From Actinomadura opuntiae (lineage in GTDB: Bacteria > Actinomycetota > Actinomycetes > Streptosporangiales > Streptosporangiaceae): a stretch of 64,000 nucleotides of DNA. The stretch lies in the NCBI RefSeq assembly GCF_030283205.1, contig NZ_JASNWF010000011.1:186001-250000 (forward strand), in the 5' to 3' direction. Position 1 is the first letter of the stretch. Each line of letters begins with the position of its first letter. Below, one piece after another: positions 16,509 through 24,545 of the stretch. Made by a program: the position numbers and the translations under genes. Below the pieces are notes generated by a model that ran no database searches, was not told the DNA's origin, and saw only the letters and a program-made list of their open reading frames with translations.

Positions 16509-17174
16509 CTAGCCGGTCGCGGACATGAGGTGTTCGAGAGCCGTGACGGCATGCGCGCGGTGCACGTCGAGGACGCGGACGGCCTCGTCGGCGTCCCCGT
16601 CGCGCAGGGCGGCGAGCGCGGCGCGGTGTTCGCCGATGACGCGTTCGCGGTTGACGCCTTCGCCGTAGTAGATGGAGCGGTAGGCGTCGGTGGCGTCCCA
16701 CAGCGTGCGGATGAGCCGGACCAGGCGCGGCATGCCGGCGCACTCGTAGAGCGCCATGTGGAAGGCCCGGTTGGCCGCCGCCATCGCCAGCACGTCCCCG
16801 GCCAGCGCCGCGGCCTCGACCTCGTCTTCGGCGCGGTCGAGGGCGGCGAGGTCGGCGGCGGTCATCGACGCGGCGGCGCGGCGGACCGCCTCCTCTTCCA
16901 GCAGGGTGCGGATCCGGTAGACCTCGCGCAGGTCGTCCAGGGACAGTTCCTCGACGTAGTAGCCGCGGTGCGCCCGGTAGGTGACCAGTCCCTCGCCCTG
17001 CAGGGTCTTGAGCGCCTCGCGCAGCGGGACCCGGCTGACGCCGAGCTCCTCGGCGACCACGTCCTGGCGGATCGGCGCGCCCGGGCGCAGCCGGCCGCTG
17101 GTGATGGCGCGCCGCAGCTCCTCCAGGACGAACTGCTGGGCCGTCGGAGGCCGTCGGGGCTGCTGGGTGGTCAC
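16509..17174 (-). CDS. GntR-family regulator with FCD domain, likely controls gcdH
   Basis: This 221-residue FCD-type GntR protein has the DNA-binding segment RQDVVAEELGVSRVPLREALKTLQ and a helical effector domain with a metal-binding His-rich core. The start is GTG. It is divergent from the glutaryl-CoA dehydrogenase gene, and a perfect 14-base palindrome lies between them. That arrangement points to a local regulator of glutaryl-CoA or lysine/aromatic catabolism. Confidence 0.87.
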   Translation of the reverse strand: MTTQQPRRPPTAQQFVLEELRRAITSGRLRPGAPIRQDVVAEELGVSRVPLREALKTLQGEGLVTYRAHRGYYVEELSLDDLREVYRIRTLLEEEAVRRAAASMTAADLAALDRAEDEVEAAALAGDVLAMAAANRAFHMALYECAGMPRLVRLIRTLWDATDAYRSIYYGEGVNRERVIGEHRAALAALRDGDADEAVRVLDVHRAHAVTALEHLMSATG

Positions 17175-17219
17175 CGGCTCAATATCTCACGGCCGGGACG
17201 CCGGCGCGGGTGGATCGGA

Positions 17220-17233
17220 TATTGGATCCAATA
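17220..17233. promoter_or_regulatory. Perfect palindrome TATTGGATCCAATA, operator for gntR/gcdH
   Basis: A 14-base perfect inverted repeat ends about 14 bases before the gcdH ATG and overlaps its promoter region (a TAGACT-like -10 at 17235-17240). The pattern resembles sites bound by FCD-type GntR proteins. The short distance suggests a leaderless gcdH transcript. Confidence 0.68.
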
Positions 17234-17247
17234 CTAGACTGCCCCGC

Positions 17248-18435
17248 ATGACGACTTCAGCGCGGCCTCGGACCGTCACCCCCACCGCCCTGTTCGGCAT
17301 CGACGGGCTCCTCGGCGACGAGGAGCGGGAGATCCGGGCGACCGTCCGCCGGTTCTGCGACGGCGAGCTGCGGCCGCACCTGCCCGAGTGGTTCGACAAG
17401 GGCGGGATCCCGGCGCGGGAGCTGGCCCGGCAGCTCGGGTCGCTGGGAGTGCTGGGCATGCACCTGGAGGGCTACGGGTGCGCGGGAATGGGCGCGGTCT
17501 CCTACGGCCTGGCGTGCCTGGAGCTGGAAGGCGCCGACTCGGGGCTGCGCAGCCTGGTATCGGTGCAGGGGTCGCTGGCGATGTTCGCGATCTGGAAGCA
17601 CGGCAGCGAGGAGCAGAAGCAGCAGTGGCTGCCGGCGATGGCGCGCGGCGAGGCGATCGGCTGCTTCGGCCTGACCGAGCCCGACTTCGGCTCCGACCCG
17701 GCCGGGATGCGCACCCGCGCCCGCCGCGACGGCGCCGACTGGATCCTGTCGGGCACCAAGATGTGGATCACCAACGGGTCGGTCGCCGACGTCGCGGTCG
17801 TGTGGGCCCGCACCGACGACGGCGTCCGCGGGTTCCTGGTCCCCGCCGGCACGCCCGGCTTCCAGGCCCGCGACATCGAGCGCAAGCTGTCGCTGCGCGC
17901 CAGCGTCACCAGCGAGCTCGTCCTGGACGAGGTGCGGCTCCCCGACTCGGCGATGCTGCCGGAGGCGCGCGGGCTGTCCGGACCGCTGAGCTGCCTGAAC
18001 GAGGCCCGCTTCGGGATCGTGTTCGGCGCGATCGGCGCCGCGCTGGACTGCCTGGAGACCACCATCGACTACGTCGGCCAGCGCCAGGTGTTCGACCGCC
18101 CTCTGGCGTCCTACCAGCTCACCCAGCAGAAGCTCGCCGACATGGCGCTGGAGGCCGGCAAGGGCCTGCTGCTGGCCGTCCACCTCGGCCGCCTCAAGGA
18201 GGCCGGCACCCTCACCCCCGAGCAGGTCAGCGTCGGCAAGCTCAACAACGTCCGCGAGGCCATCGACATCGCCCGCACCTGCCGCACCCTGCTGGGTGCC
18301 AACGGCATCACGCTCGAATACCCCGTCATCCGGCACGCGGCCAACCTGGAATCCGTGCTGACCTACGAGGGCACCTCCGAGGTCCACTCCCTGGTCATCG
18401 GCCGCGCCCTCACCGGCGAGTCCGCCTTCCAGTAA
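17248..18435 (+). CDS. gcdH: Acyl-CoA dehydrogenase, glutaryl-CoA dehydrogenase-like
   Basis: This flavoenzyme of about 395 residues belongs to the acyl-CoA dehydrogenase family. The segments EGYGCAGMGAVSYGLACLELE, CFGLTEPDFGSDP and TKMWITNGSVADVAVVWA match glutaryl-CoA dehydrogenases closely. The catalytic base is the glutamate in LTYEGTSEVH. It would oxidise and decarboxylate glutaryl-CoA to crotonyl-CoA at the end of lysine, tryptophan or aromatic degradation. The ATG at 17248 has no ribosome site and the promoter is very close, so translation may be leaderless. The divergent GntR gene and the palindrome between them suggest substrate-dependent control. Confidence 0.9.
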   Translation: MTTSARPRTVTPTALFGIDGLLGDEEREIRATVRRFCDGELRPHLPEWFDKGGIPARELARQLGSLGVLGMHLEGYGCAGMGAVSYGLACLELEGADSGLRSLVSVQGSLAMFAIWKHGSEEQKQQWLPAMARGEAIGCFGLTEPDFGSDPAGMRTRARRDGADWILSGTKMWITNGSVADVAVVWARTDDGVRGFLVPAGTPGFQARDIERKLSLRASVTSELVLDEVRLPDSAMLPEARGLSGPLSCLNEARFGIVFGAIGAALDCLETTIDYVGQRQVFDRPLASYQLTQQKLADMALEAGKGLLLAVHLGRLKEAGTLTPEQVSVGKLNNVREAIDIARTCRTLLGANGITLEYPVIRHAANLESVLTYEGTSEVHSLVIGRALTGESAFQ

Positions 18436-18438
18436 GGG

Positions 18439-21069
18439 TCAGTGGGCGGCGGCCGCCCAGTCCGGTCCCGCGCCGATCGCCACGTCCAGCCCGACGCTGA
18501 GCGGGTAGGCGCCGGTCATCTCGGTCCGGACGAGATCGCGGACGGCGTCGTGCTCCCCCGGCGCCACCTCCACCACGACCTCGTCATGGACCTGGAGGAG
18601 CAGCCGGCTGCGCGCCCCGGCGGCGGCGAGCGCCGCGTCCACCCGCAGCATCGCGATCTTGACGATGTCGGCGGCGGAGCCCTGCACCGGGGCGTTCAGC
18701 GCCATCCGCTCGGCGGTCTCGCGCCGCTGCCTGTTGTCGCTGGTCAGGTGCGGCAGGTAGCGGCGGCGGCCGAGGAGCGTGCGGGTGTAGCCGGTGACGC
18801 GGGCCTCCGCGACGACCTCCTCCAGGTAGTCGCGGACGCCGCCGAGCCGCGCGAAGTAGGCGTCCATCAGCGGGCGCGCCTCCGCCATCGCGATGCCGAG
18901 CTGCTTGGCCAGCCCGAACGCCGACAGCCCGTAGGCCAGCCCGTACGACATCGCCTTGATCTTGCGGCGCATGTCCGGGGTCACCGCCTCGGGCGCGACC
19001 TGGAAGACCCGCGCGGCCATCGTGCCGTGCAGGTCCTCGCCGGACGCGAACGCCGCGAGCAGCGTCGGGTCCTGGGACAGGTGCGCCATGACGCGCAGCT
19101 CGAGCTGGCCGTAGTCGGCGGTCAGCAGCGCGTCGAAGCCGTCGCCGGGCCGGAACGCCCGCCGGATCCGCCGTCCCTCCTCGGTGCGGACCGGGATGAC
19201 CTGGAGGTTCGGTTCGGTGGAGGTGAGCCGGCCGGTGGCCGCGACGGTCTGCTGGAAGGTGGTGTGCACGCGGCCGTCCGCGCCGATCTCCCGGATGAGC
19301 CCGGCGACCGTCGCGCGCAGCCGGGCCAGGTCGCGGTGGCGCAGCAGGACCTGCGGGAGGCCGTTGTCGGTCTGGGTCGCGAGCCAGGTCAGCGCGTCCA
19401 GGTCGGTGGAGTACCCCGACTTGATCTTCTTGGTCTTCGGCAGCCCCAGCTCGCCGAACAGCACCTCCTGGAGCTGCTTGGTGGAGCCGGGGTTGAAGCG
19501 GCGTCCGGCGATCTCGGCGGCGTCGTCGGCGGCGCGCTCCATGCCGTCGGCGAAGTGCTGCTCCAGCTCGCGCAGGAGCCCGGCGTCGACGGCGACGCCC
19601 GCCCGTTCGGCGCGGGCGAGCAGGCCCGACAGCGGCAGCTCGACGTCGCGCAGCAGCTCGTCCATCCCGGTGGACGCCAGGTCGGGGGCGAGCCTGTCCG
19701 CCAGCTCCAGGACGGCGCCGGCCTGCAGCATCAGCGCGTCGGGACCGTCCGAGGGCGGGCGGCGGCCGAGATAGCGGGCGGCGACGTCGGCGACGCCGTA
19801 CGCGGCGAGGCCGGGCAGCAGGAGGTAGGCGGCCATCGCGGTGTCCGTGGTGACGCCGCCGAGCCGCCAGCCGCGCTCGGGCAGGACCCGCGACAGCGCC
19901 TTGACGTCGTGCACCGCCTTGGGACGGCCGGGGTCGGCGAGCCACCCGGCGAACGCGCGCTCGTCGCCCGCGGTGAGGGCGGACGGCTCGAACGCGGCGG
20001 CGAACCCGTCGGGCGCGGCGAGCGCGATCCGCGCGATGTCGCCGGCCCCGCGGACCCAGGTGCAGTCGGCGGCGAGCCCGACCGGCCCGGTCGCCCTGGC
20101 GGCGAGCCACGGCGCCAGCTCGTCCGGGCCGAGCTCGTGGCCGCGCAGCACGGGCCCGGTCGGCTCCGGCGGGCGGCCCCCGCCCGGGTCGGCGGCGAAC
20201 AGCCGCTGCCGCAGGCTCGCGTTGCGGAACTCCAGGTCGTCCAGGAGCGCGGTGAAGGCGGCGATGTCGTAGGGCCGCCGCCGCAGGTCACCGACGTCCA
20301 CGGGAAGGTCGACGTCGCGGACCAGCTCGGTGAGGCGCCGGTTCAGCCGGACGCCGTCGAGCGCGGCGCGCAGCCGCTCCCCCGCCTTGCCCTTCACCTC
20401 GCCGGACCGCTCCAGCAGCGCGGCGAGGGACCCGTACTCGCGGATCCACTTGGCGGCGGTCTTCTCCCCGATGCCGGGAATGCCCGGCAGGTTGTCGGAC
20501 GGGTCGCCGCGCAGCGCCGCGAAGTCGGGGTACTGCGCGGGCGTCAGGCCGTACTTCGCCTCGACCGCCTCCGGCGTGTAGCGGATCATCTCCGACGCCG
20601 TCCGGTAGAAGTACAGGACCGTGACGTCGTCGCTGACGAGCTGGAGCGCGTCGCGGTCGCCGGTGACGACCAGGACCGCGAGGCCGTCGGCCGCGGCCCG
20701 GGTGGCGAGCGTCGCGATGACGTCGTCGGCCTCGTAGCCGGGAGCCCGCAGCACGGGCACGTTCATCGCGGCCAGCAGGTCGTCGAGGACGGCGAGCTGG
20801 CTCCCGAACTCCTCGGGCGAGCGCGCCCGCGTCGCCTTGTAGTCGGGGAACGCCTCGGTGCGGAACGTGCGGCGCCCGACGTCGAACGCGACCGCCAGAT
20901 GCGTGGGCCGCTCGTCGCGCAACGCGTTGGCCAGCATGTTCGCGAACCCGTAGACGGCGTTGGTGGGCTGGCCCGCCGTGGTGGCGAAGTTCTCGACCGG
21001 CAGGGCGTAGAACGCCCGGTAGGCCAGCGAGTGGCCGTCCAGGAGCAGCAGGCGGGGCCGGTCGGTCAT
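18439..21069 (-). CDS. polA: DNA polymerase I
   Basis: This 876-residue polymerase has the usual order: a 5' nuclease domain (residues 1-290, with DGHSLAYRAFYALP and the helix-hairpin-helix PGIPGIGEKTAAKW), a 3'-5' exonuclease-like middle and a family A polymerase domain. Motif A is DYGQLELRVMAHLS, motif B is RRKIKAMSYGLAYG and motif C is QVHDEVVVE. The middle domain does not show the DxE metal motif, as in other actinobacterial enzymes, so proofreading is probably absent. I chose the ATG at 21067-21069, with GAGGATGAG upstream. It acts in Okazaki fragment processing and repair. Confidence 0.97.
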   Translation of the reverse strand: MTDRPRLLLLDGHSLAYRAFYALPVENFATTAGQPTNAVYGFANMLANALRDERPTHLAVAFDVGRRTFRTEAFPDYKATRARSPEEFGSQLAVLDDLLAAMNVPVLRAPGYEADDVIATLATRAAADGLAVLVVTGDRDALQLVSDDVTVLYFYRTASEMIRYTPEAVEAKYGLTPAQYPDFAALRGDPSDNLPGIPGIGEKTAAKWIREYGSLAALLERSGEVKGKAGERLRAALDGVRLNRRLTELVRDVDLPVDVGDLRRRPYDIAAFTALLDDLEFRNASLRQRLFAADPGGGRPPEPTGPVLRGHELGPDELAPWLAARATGPVGLAADCTWVRGAGDIARIALAAPDGFAAAFEPSALTAGDERAFAGWLADPGRPKAVHDVKALSRVLPERGWRLGGVTTDTAMAAYLLLPGLAAYGVADVAARYLGRRPPSDGPDALMLQAGAVLELADRLAPDLASTGMDELLRDVELPLSGLLARAERAGVAVDAGLLRELEQHFADGMERAADDAAEIAGRRFNPGSTKQLQEVLFGELGLPKTKKIKSGYSTDLDALTWLATQTDNGLPQVLLRHRDLARLRATVAGLIREIGADGRVHTTFQQTVAATGRLTSTEPNLQVIPVRTEEGRRIRRAFRPGDGFDALLTADYGQLELRVMAHLSQDPTLLAAFASGEDLHGTMAARVFQVAPEAVTPDMRRKIKAMSYGLAYGLSAFGLAKQLGIAMAEARPLMDAYFARLGGVRDYLEEVVAEARVTGYTRTLLGRRRYLPHLTSDNRQRRETAERMALNAPVQGSAADIVKIAMLRVDAALAAAGARSRLLLQVHDEVVVEVAPGEHDAVRDLVRTEMTGAYPLSVGLDVAIGAGPDWAAAAH

Positions 21070-21130
21070 GGTCTCATCCTCGCAGCCGCGGGTAGTGGGC
21101 ACGCGGAGGCACCTGCCGTTGGAGGGGGAC

Positions 21131-21973
21131 ATGACGGAGATCAATGTGGGGCGCGTCGGCATCTGGCGCTCCTGGAGCGGCCTGAGTCCGGAACTGGCCA
21201 GGGAGGTGGAGCGGCTCGGCTACGGGACGATCTGGATCGGCGGCTCGCCGTCCGGCGACCTCGACATCGCCGAGCGGCTGCTGGCGGCGACCGACCAGAT
21301 CACGGTCGCGACCGGCATCGTGAACATGTGGGCGACGCCGGCGGAGGAGGCCGCCGCGTCCTACCACCGGCTGAACTCCGCGCACGGCGGCCGGTTCCTG
21401 CTCGGCGTGGGCATCGGCCACCGCGAGGCGACGCAGGAGTACCGCAAGCCGTTCGAGAAGATCGTCGACTACCTCGACCGGCTGGACGCCCAGGAGGTCC
21501 CGGTCTCGGGACGGGTGCTGGCGGCGCTCGGGCCGAAGGTGCTGCGGCTGTCGGCCGAGCGGGCGGCCGGGGCGCACCCGTACCTGACCACCCCGGAGCA
21601 CACCCGCCGGGCCCGTGCCGAGCTGGGCGAATGGCCGCTGCTCGCGCCGGAGCAGAAGGTCATCGTCGACACCGACGCCGACCGCGCCCGCGCGCTGGCC
21701 AGGGAGAACCTGTCCAGCACCTACCTGAAGATGCGCAACTACGTCGCCAACCTCGAGCGGCTCGGGTTCACCGGCGCGGACTTCGCCGGCGAGGGCAGCG
21801 ACGCGCTCATCGACGCGCTGGTCGCGCACGGCGGCCCGGCGGCCGCGGCGGCCAGGGTGACCGAGCATCTCGACGCGGGCGCCGACCATGTCGCGGTCCA
21901 GGTCCTGACCGGCTCCGGTCAGGACCCGCTGCCCGCCCTGCGGGCCGTCGCGGAGGCACTGAACCTGGGCTGA
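21131..21973 (+). CDS. LLM-class F420-dependent oxidoreductase
   Basis: This 280-residue luciferase-like monooxygenase-fold protein fits the F420-dependent branch. Its N-terminus VGRVGIWRSWSGLSPELA leads into a TIM barrel, followed by GYGTIWIGGSPSGDL and FLLGVGIGHRE. The substrate is unknown because this family reduces or oxidises many secondary metabolites and xenobiotics. A strong GGAGGGGG ribosome site precedes the ATG at 21131. It is divergent from polA and stands alone. Confidence 0.86.
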   Translation: MTEINVGRVGIWRSWSGLSPELAREVERLGYGTIWIGGSPSGDLDIAERLLAATDQITVATGIVNMWATPAEEAAASYHRLNSAHGGRFLLGVGIGHREATQEYRKPFEKIVDYLDRLDAQEVPVSGRVLAALGPKVLRLSAERAAGAHPYLTTPEHTRRARAELGEWPLLAPEQKVIVDTDADRARALARENLSSTYLKMRNYVANLERLGFTGADFAGEGSDALIDALVAHGGPAAAAARVTEHLDAGADHVAVQVLTGSGQDPLPALRAVAEALNLG

Positions 21974-22096
21974 GCACCGGAAACGGAGGGACCTTCCGCG
22001 GGGTCTCGCGGGCGGCGTCAGGGCGCGGAATGATCATGTCCGCACGATGCGCGCCCGCCGTCACGTTCCACCCGAGCGCCGCAGGAGGCGTTGGCC

Positions 22097-22345
22097 GTGA
22101 ACGCCGAATCCGAGGCCGCCGGGCTCCGGCCGCTGACCGCCGCGGGCGCCGGCCAGATGGAGCGGGTCGCGCGGCACCTGGTCGCGGTCGCCCTCGGCGA
22201 AACCGGTGCGGCGGCGGGCGGGGGGTTCGCCGACACCATCGGGGTGTACCTGGTCGAGCAGCTGATCGTCGGGGACGAGCTGCCCCGCCCGCCCGACGTC
22301 CGGGCCGTGGAGGCGCCGAACGCACGACGAGAGGGGACCCGTTGA
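22097..22345 (+). CDS. Small hypothetical protein
   Basis: This predicted protein of about 82 residues has no signal peptide and no membrane segment. I do not recognise a family. I chose the GTG at 22097 because GGAGG sits eight bases upstream. An in-frame TTG six bases earlier is too close. Its stop overlaps the TTG start of the following methyltransferase remnant, so the two were probably an operon. Confidence 0.5.
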   Translation: MNAESEAAGLRPLTAAGAGQMERVARHLVAVALGETGAAAGGGFADTIGVYLVEQLIVGDELPRPPDVRAVEAPNARREGTR

Positions 22346-22641
22346 ACGAGCCGGACTGGGCCGGCGGCATCGACCCGAACCAGGCCAGCGTCGCCCGCGT
22401 CTACGACTACCTGCTGGGCGGCGCGCACAGCTTCACCGCCGACCGCGACATCGCCCGGACGCTGGAGGCCATCGAGCCGACGTTGCGCACCGCCGAGGAG
22501 ATCGGCGCGTTCTTCACCGGCTTCGACCTGCTCGATCCCGGCTTGGTGCACGGCCCGCTGTGGCGTCCCGACTCGCCCGAGGACGTGCCGGACGATCCGT
22601 CGCAGTTCTGGTTCCTGGTCGGTGCAGGCCGCAAGCCCTGA
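22342..22641 (+). pseudogene. Internally deleted SAM-dependent methyltransferase (DUF574/Methyltransf_19)
   Basis: The 99-codon frame begins with the family N-terminus (NQASVARVYDYLLGGAHSF, then ADRDIARTLE). It jumps within about 15 residues to the family C-terminus (EEIGAFFTGFDLLDPGLV, ending FWFLVGAGRKP). The central Rossmann core with the SAM-binding motif is missing. Family members are about 270 residues, so some 170 residues have been lost in frame. The remaining product cannot bind SAM. The reading frame is intact, so it may still be translated. Confidence 0.78.
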
Positions 22642-22652
22642 CCCCGCTCTTT

Positions 22653-22716
22653 CGTTGACTTGCGGCGAGTCGTCGTTATGAGGCGTCCCATAACAACGAC
22701 TCGCCGCATCTCAACG
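22653..22716. terminator. Long hairpin, copy 2 of a dispersed element
   Basis: A 28-base stem (22653-22680 and 22689-22716) with three mismatches and an eight-base loop lies between two convergent genes. Its sequence is close to that of the 13598-13661 hairpin, including TGCGGCGAGTCGT and GTTATG. It probably serves as a bidirectional terminator. Confidence 0.82.
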
Positions 22717-22721
22717 TGGGG

Positions 22722-24233
22722 TCAGCGGGTGAGGTAGGGGCCGACTCGGGTCGGGGCGGCCGGCTTGGCGAGCGCGTGCTTGCGCGCGAGCTCGTTGCCG
22801 TTGACGGTGAGCGTGCTGTGCGCGAACTGCTCGGTGACCGCCGCGGTCGCGTCGATCATCTGGTCGAAGCCCTGCAGGTTCACGTTGTCGTACCGGTCGC
22901 AGGCGGAGTGGTAGCACGGGTCGTAGGCGAGGCCGGCGGTGCCGCCGTACACCTTCGCCTGCTCCGGGGTCTTGATCTTCTCGGCGCCGGTGAAGATGCC
23001 GCCCGCCGGGATGCCGGCGGTGATGAAGGCGTTGTAGTCGGACCGGCCGTCGAACGCGGTCGGGTCGGTGGCGAGGCGGCGTCCGGCGAAGTAGCCGGTG
23101 AACGCCTTCTCGATCGCGCCGGTGCCGGGCGGGGTGTCGACGTTGTTGCCGCCCTCGCTGTTGTCGCCGTCGTAGACGAACCGGACGTAGTTCGGCGAGG
23201 CGAGCATGTCGAAGTCGAGCATCAGCGCGACCTTGTCGCGCTCGGCCTGCGGCAGGTGGTCGACGTAGTACTGGGACCCGAGCAGGCCCTCCTCCTCGGC
23301 GCCCCAGAACGCGAACCGCACCTGGTTGCGGACCTTGCCGCCGAGCTTGTGGATCTGCTTGGCCATCTCCAGCAGCGTCGCGGTGCCGGAGCCGTCGTCG
23401 TTGATGCCGGGACCGGCGACGACGCTGTCGTTGTGCGCGCCGACCACCACGACGTTGTCGGCGCGGCCGCGCGGGGTGTCGGCGATGACGTTGGCCGCCT
23501 CGCGCTTCTGATTGGTGGTGTCGGTCTTGACGTGCAGCGTCACGCCGCCGTTCTGCGCCTGCTTGACGAGGTCGGTGCCGACCGCGTTCGTCGGGCCGAC
23601 GACCGGGATGGAGTACGGCGTGGTGAGCGTGCCCGCCACCGGCCCGGGCTGGTCGGGCAGCTGGTAGATGACGACGGCGCTCGCGCCGGCGGCGATGGCG
23701 TTGTCGGCCTTGACGGAGAAGAAGCAGCCGCCGCGCTGGATCAGCGCGATGTTCCCCTTCGGGAACCCGGCGAAGTCGCCGGCCTCGCATCCGCTGCCGG
23801 TTCCGGACGCGCCCGGGTCGACGGCCGTCGCGGCGGCGGTGACGTCGCCGGAGCCGGAGTACTGCAGGGTCGCGAAGTCGGTGGCGGGGGTGTACGTCTT
23901 CGGCGTCGGCGCGGTCTCGGCGAACGTCGCCGGCGCGTTCTCCTGCCAGAAGTCGAACGTGAATTTCTGGACCGTCGGCTGGTAGCCGGCGCGCTTGAGC
24001 TGGTCGGCGACGTACTTGATGGTGATCTTGTTGCCGTCCAGGCCGGCGGCCCGGTTGCCGCCGTTGGCGTCCGCGATCTTCTGCAGGTCGAGCTGGTGGT
24101 GGCGGACGGCCTTGAGGGTGACGAGCGCGGCCAGCCGGGACCGGTCCGGTGCGGCGGCCTGGGCGTCCGTCGCGGCCACGGCGGTGGCGGCGAGCGAGAG
24201 GCCGAGGAGGGAGGCGAGCGCGGCTCTGCGCAT
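22722..24233 (-). CDS. Secreted M28-family zinc aminopeptidase with PA domain
   Basis: This 503-residue exported peptidase has a signal peptide (MRRAALASLLGLSLAATAVA, with cleavage near AQA-AP). A protease-associated domain is inserted around residues 130-240 (GNIALIQRGGCFFSVKA). The M28 catalytic domain carries zinc ligands in VVGAHNDSV, GINDDGSGTA, AEEEGLLGS, LDFDML and CYHSACD. It should release N-terminal residues from extracellular peptides, much like Streptomyces griseus aminopeptidase. I chose the ATG at 24231-24233 because GGAGA precedes it. It is monocistronic and ends at the shared hairpin. Confidence 0.92.
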   Translation of the reverse strand: MRRAALASLLGLSLAATAVAATDAQAAAPDRSRLAALVTLKAVRHHQLDLQKIADANGGNRAAGLDGNKITIKYVADQLKRAGYQPTVQKFTFDFWQENAPATFAETAPTPKTYTPATDFATLQYSGSGDVTAAATAVDPGASGTGSGCEAGDFAGFPKGNIALIQRGGCFFSVKADNAIAAGASAVVIYQLPDQPGPVAGTLTTPYSIPVVGPTNAVGTDLVKQAQNGGVTLHVKTDTTNQKREAANVIADTPRGRADNVVVVGAHNDSVVAGPGINDDGSGTATLLEMAKQIHKLGGKVRNQVRFAFWGAEEEGLLGSQYYVDHLPQAERDKVALMLDFDMLASPNYVRFVYDGDNSEGGNNVDTPPGTGAIEKAFTGYFAGRRLATDPTAFDGRSDYNAFITAGIPAGGIFTGAEKIKTPEQAKVYGGTAGLAYDPCYHSACDRYDNVNLQGFDQMIDATAAVTEQFAHSTLTVNGNELARKHALAKPAAPTRVGPYLTR

Positions 24234-24545
24234 GACCGTGTCTCCGTTGCGTGGGGGACAAATCGCACGAATCGTGACATGTGGGCTTACTGTCGACAAG
24301 ATCTGGAGTCGCCAATCAGCGGGCGTTAGCCGGAAGCGGCCAGGGCGCCCGCACGCCGTTCGGACGCGGCCCCGGCACGACCTGACGGACACCATTTCCC
24401 GAAGTTGTCAACCCCGGCATTCCACGGATATCCGGCACCTACCGATTGACTTCCCTGGTCAGCGACAAATCCGACTCAGTATGCTTCGTGACCTTTGCAG
24501 CTCGGCGACGGAGCGAGCTCGGACCTCGACGAAGGAAGTGAACCG

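Noticed and set aside
13605..22709. Similar-looking short N-termini (MRRVVVM...) at 13605, 13654 and 22709
   Set aside because: They arise from translating the two repeated hairpins and do not indicate related proteins.
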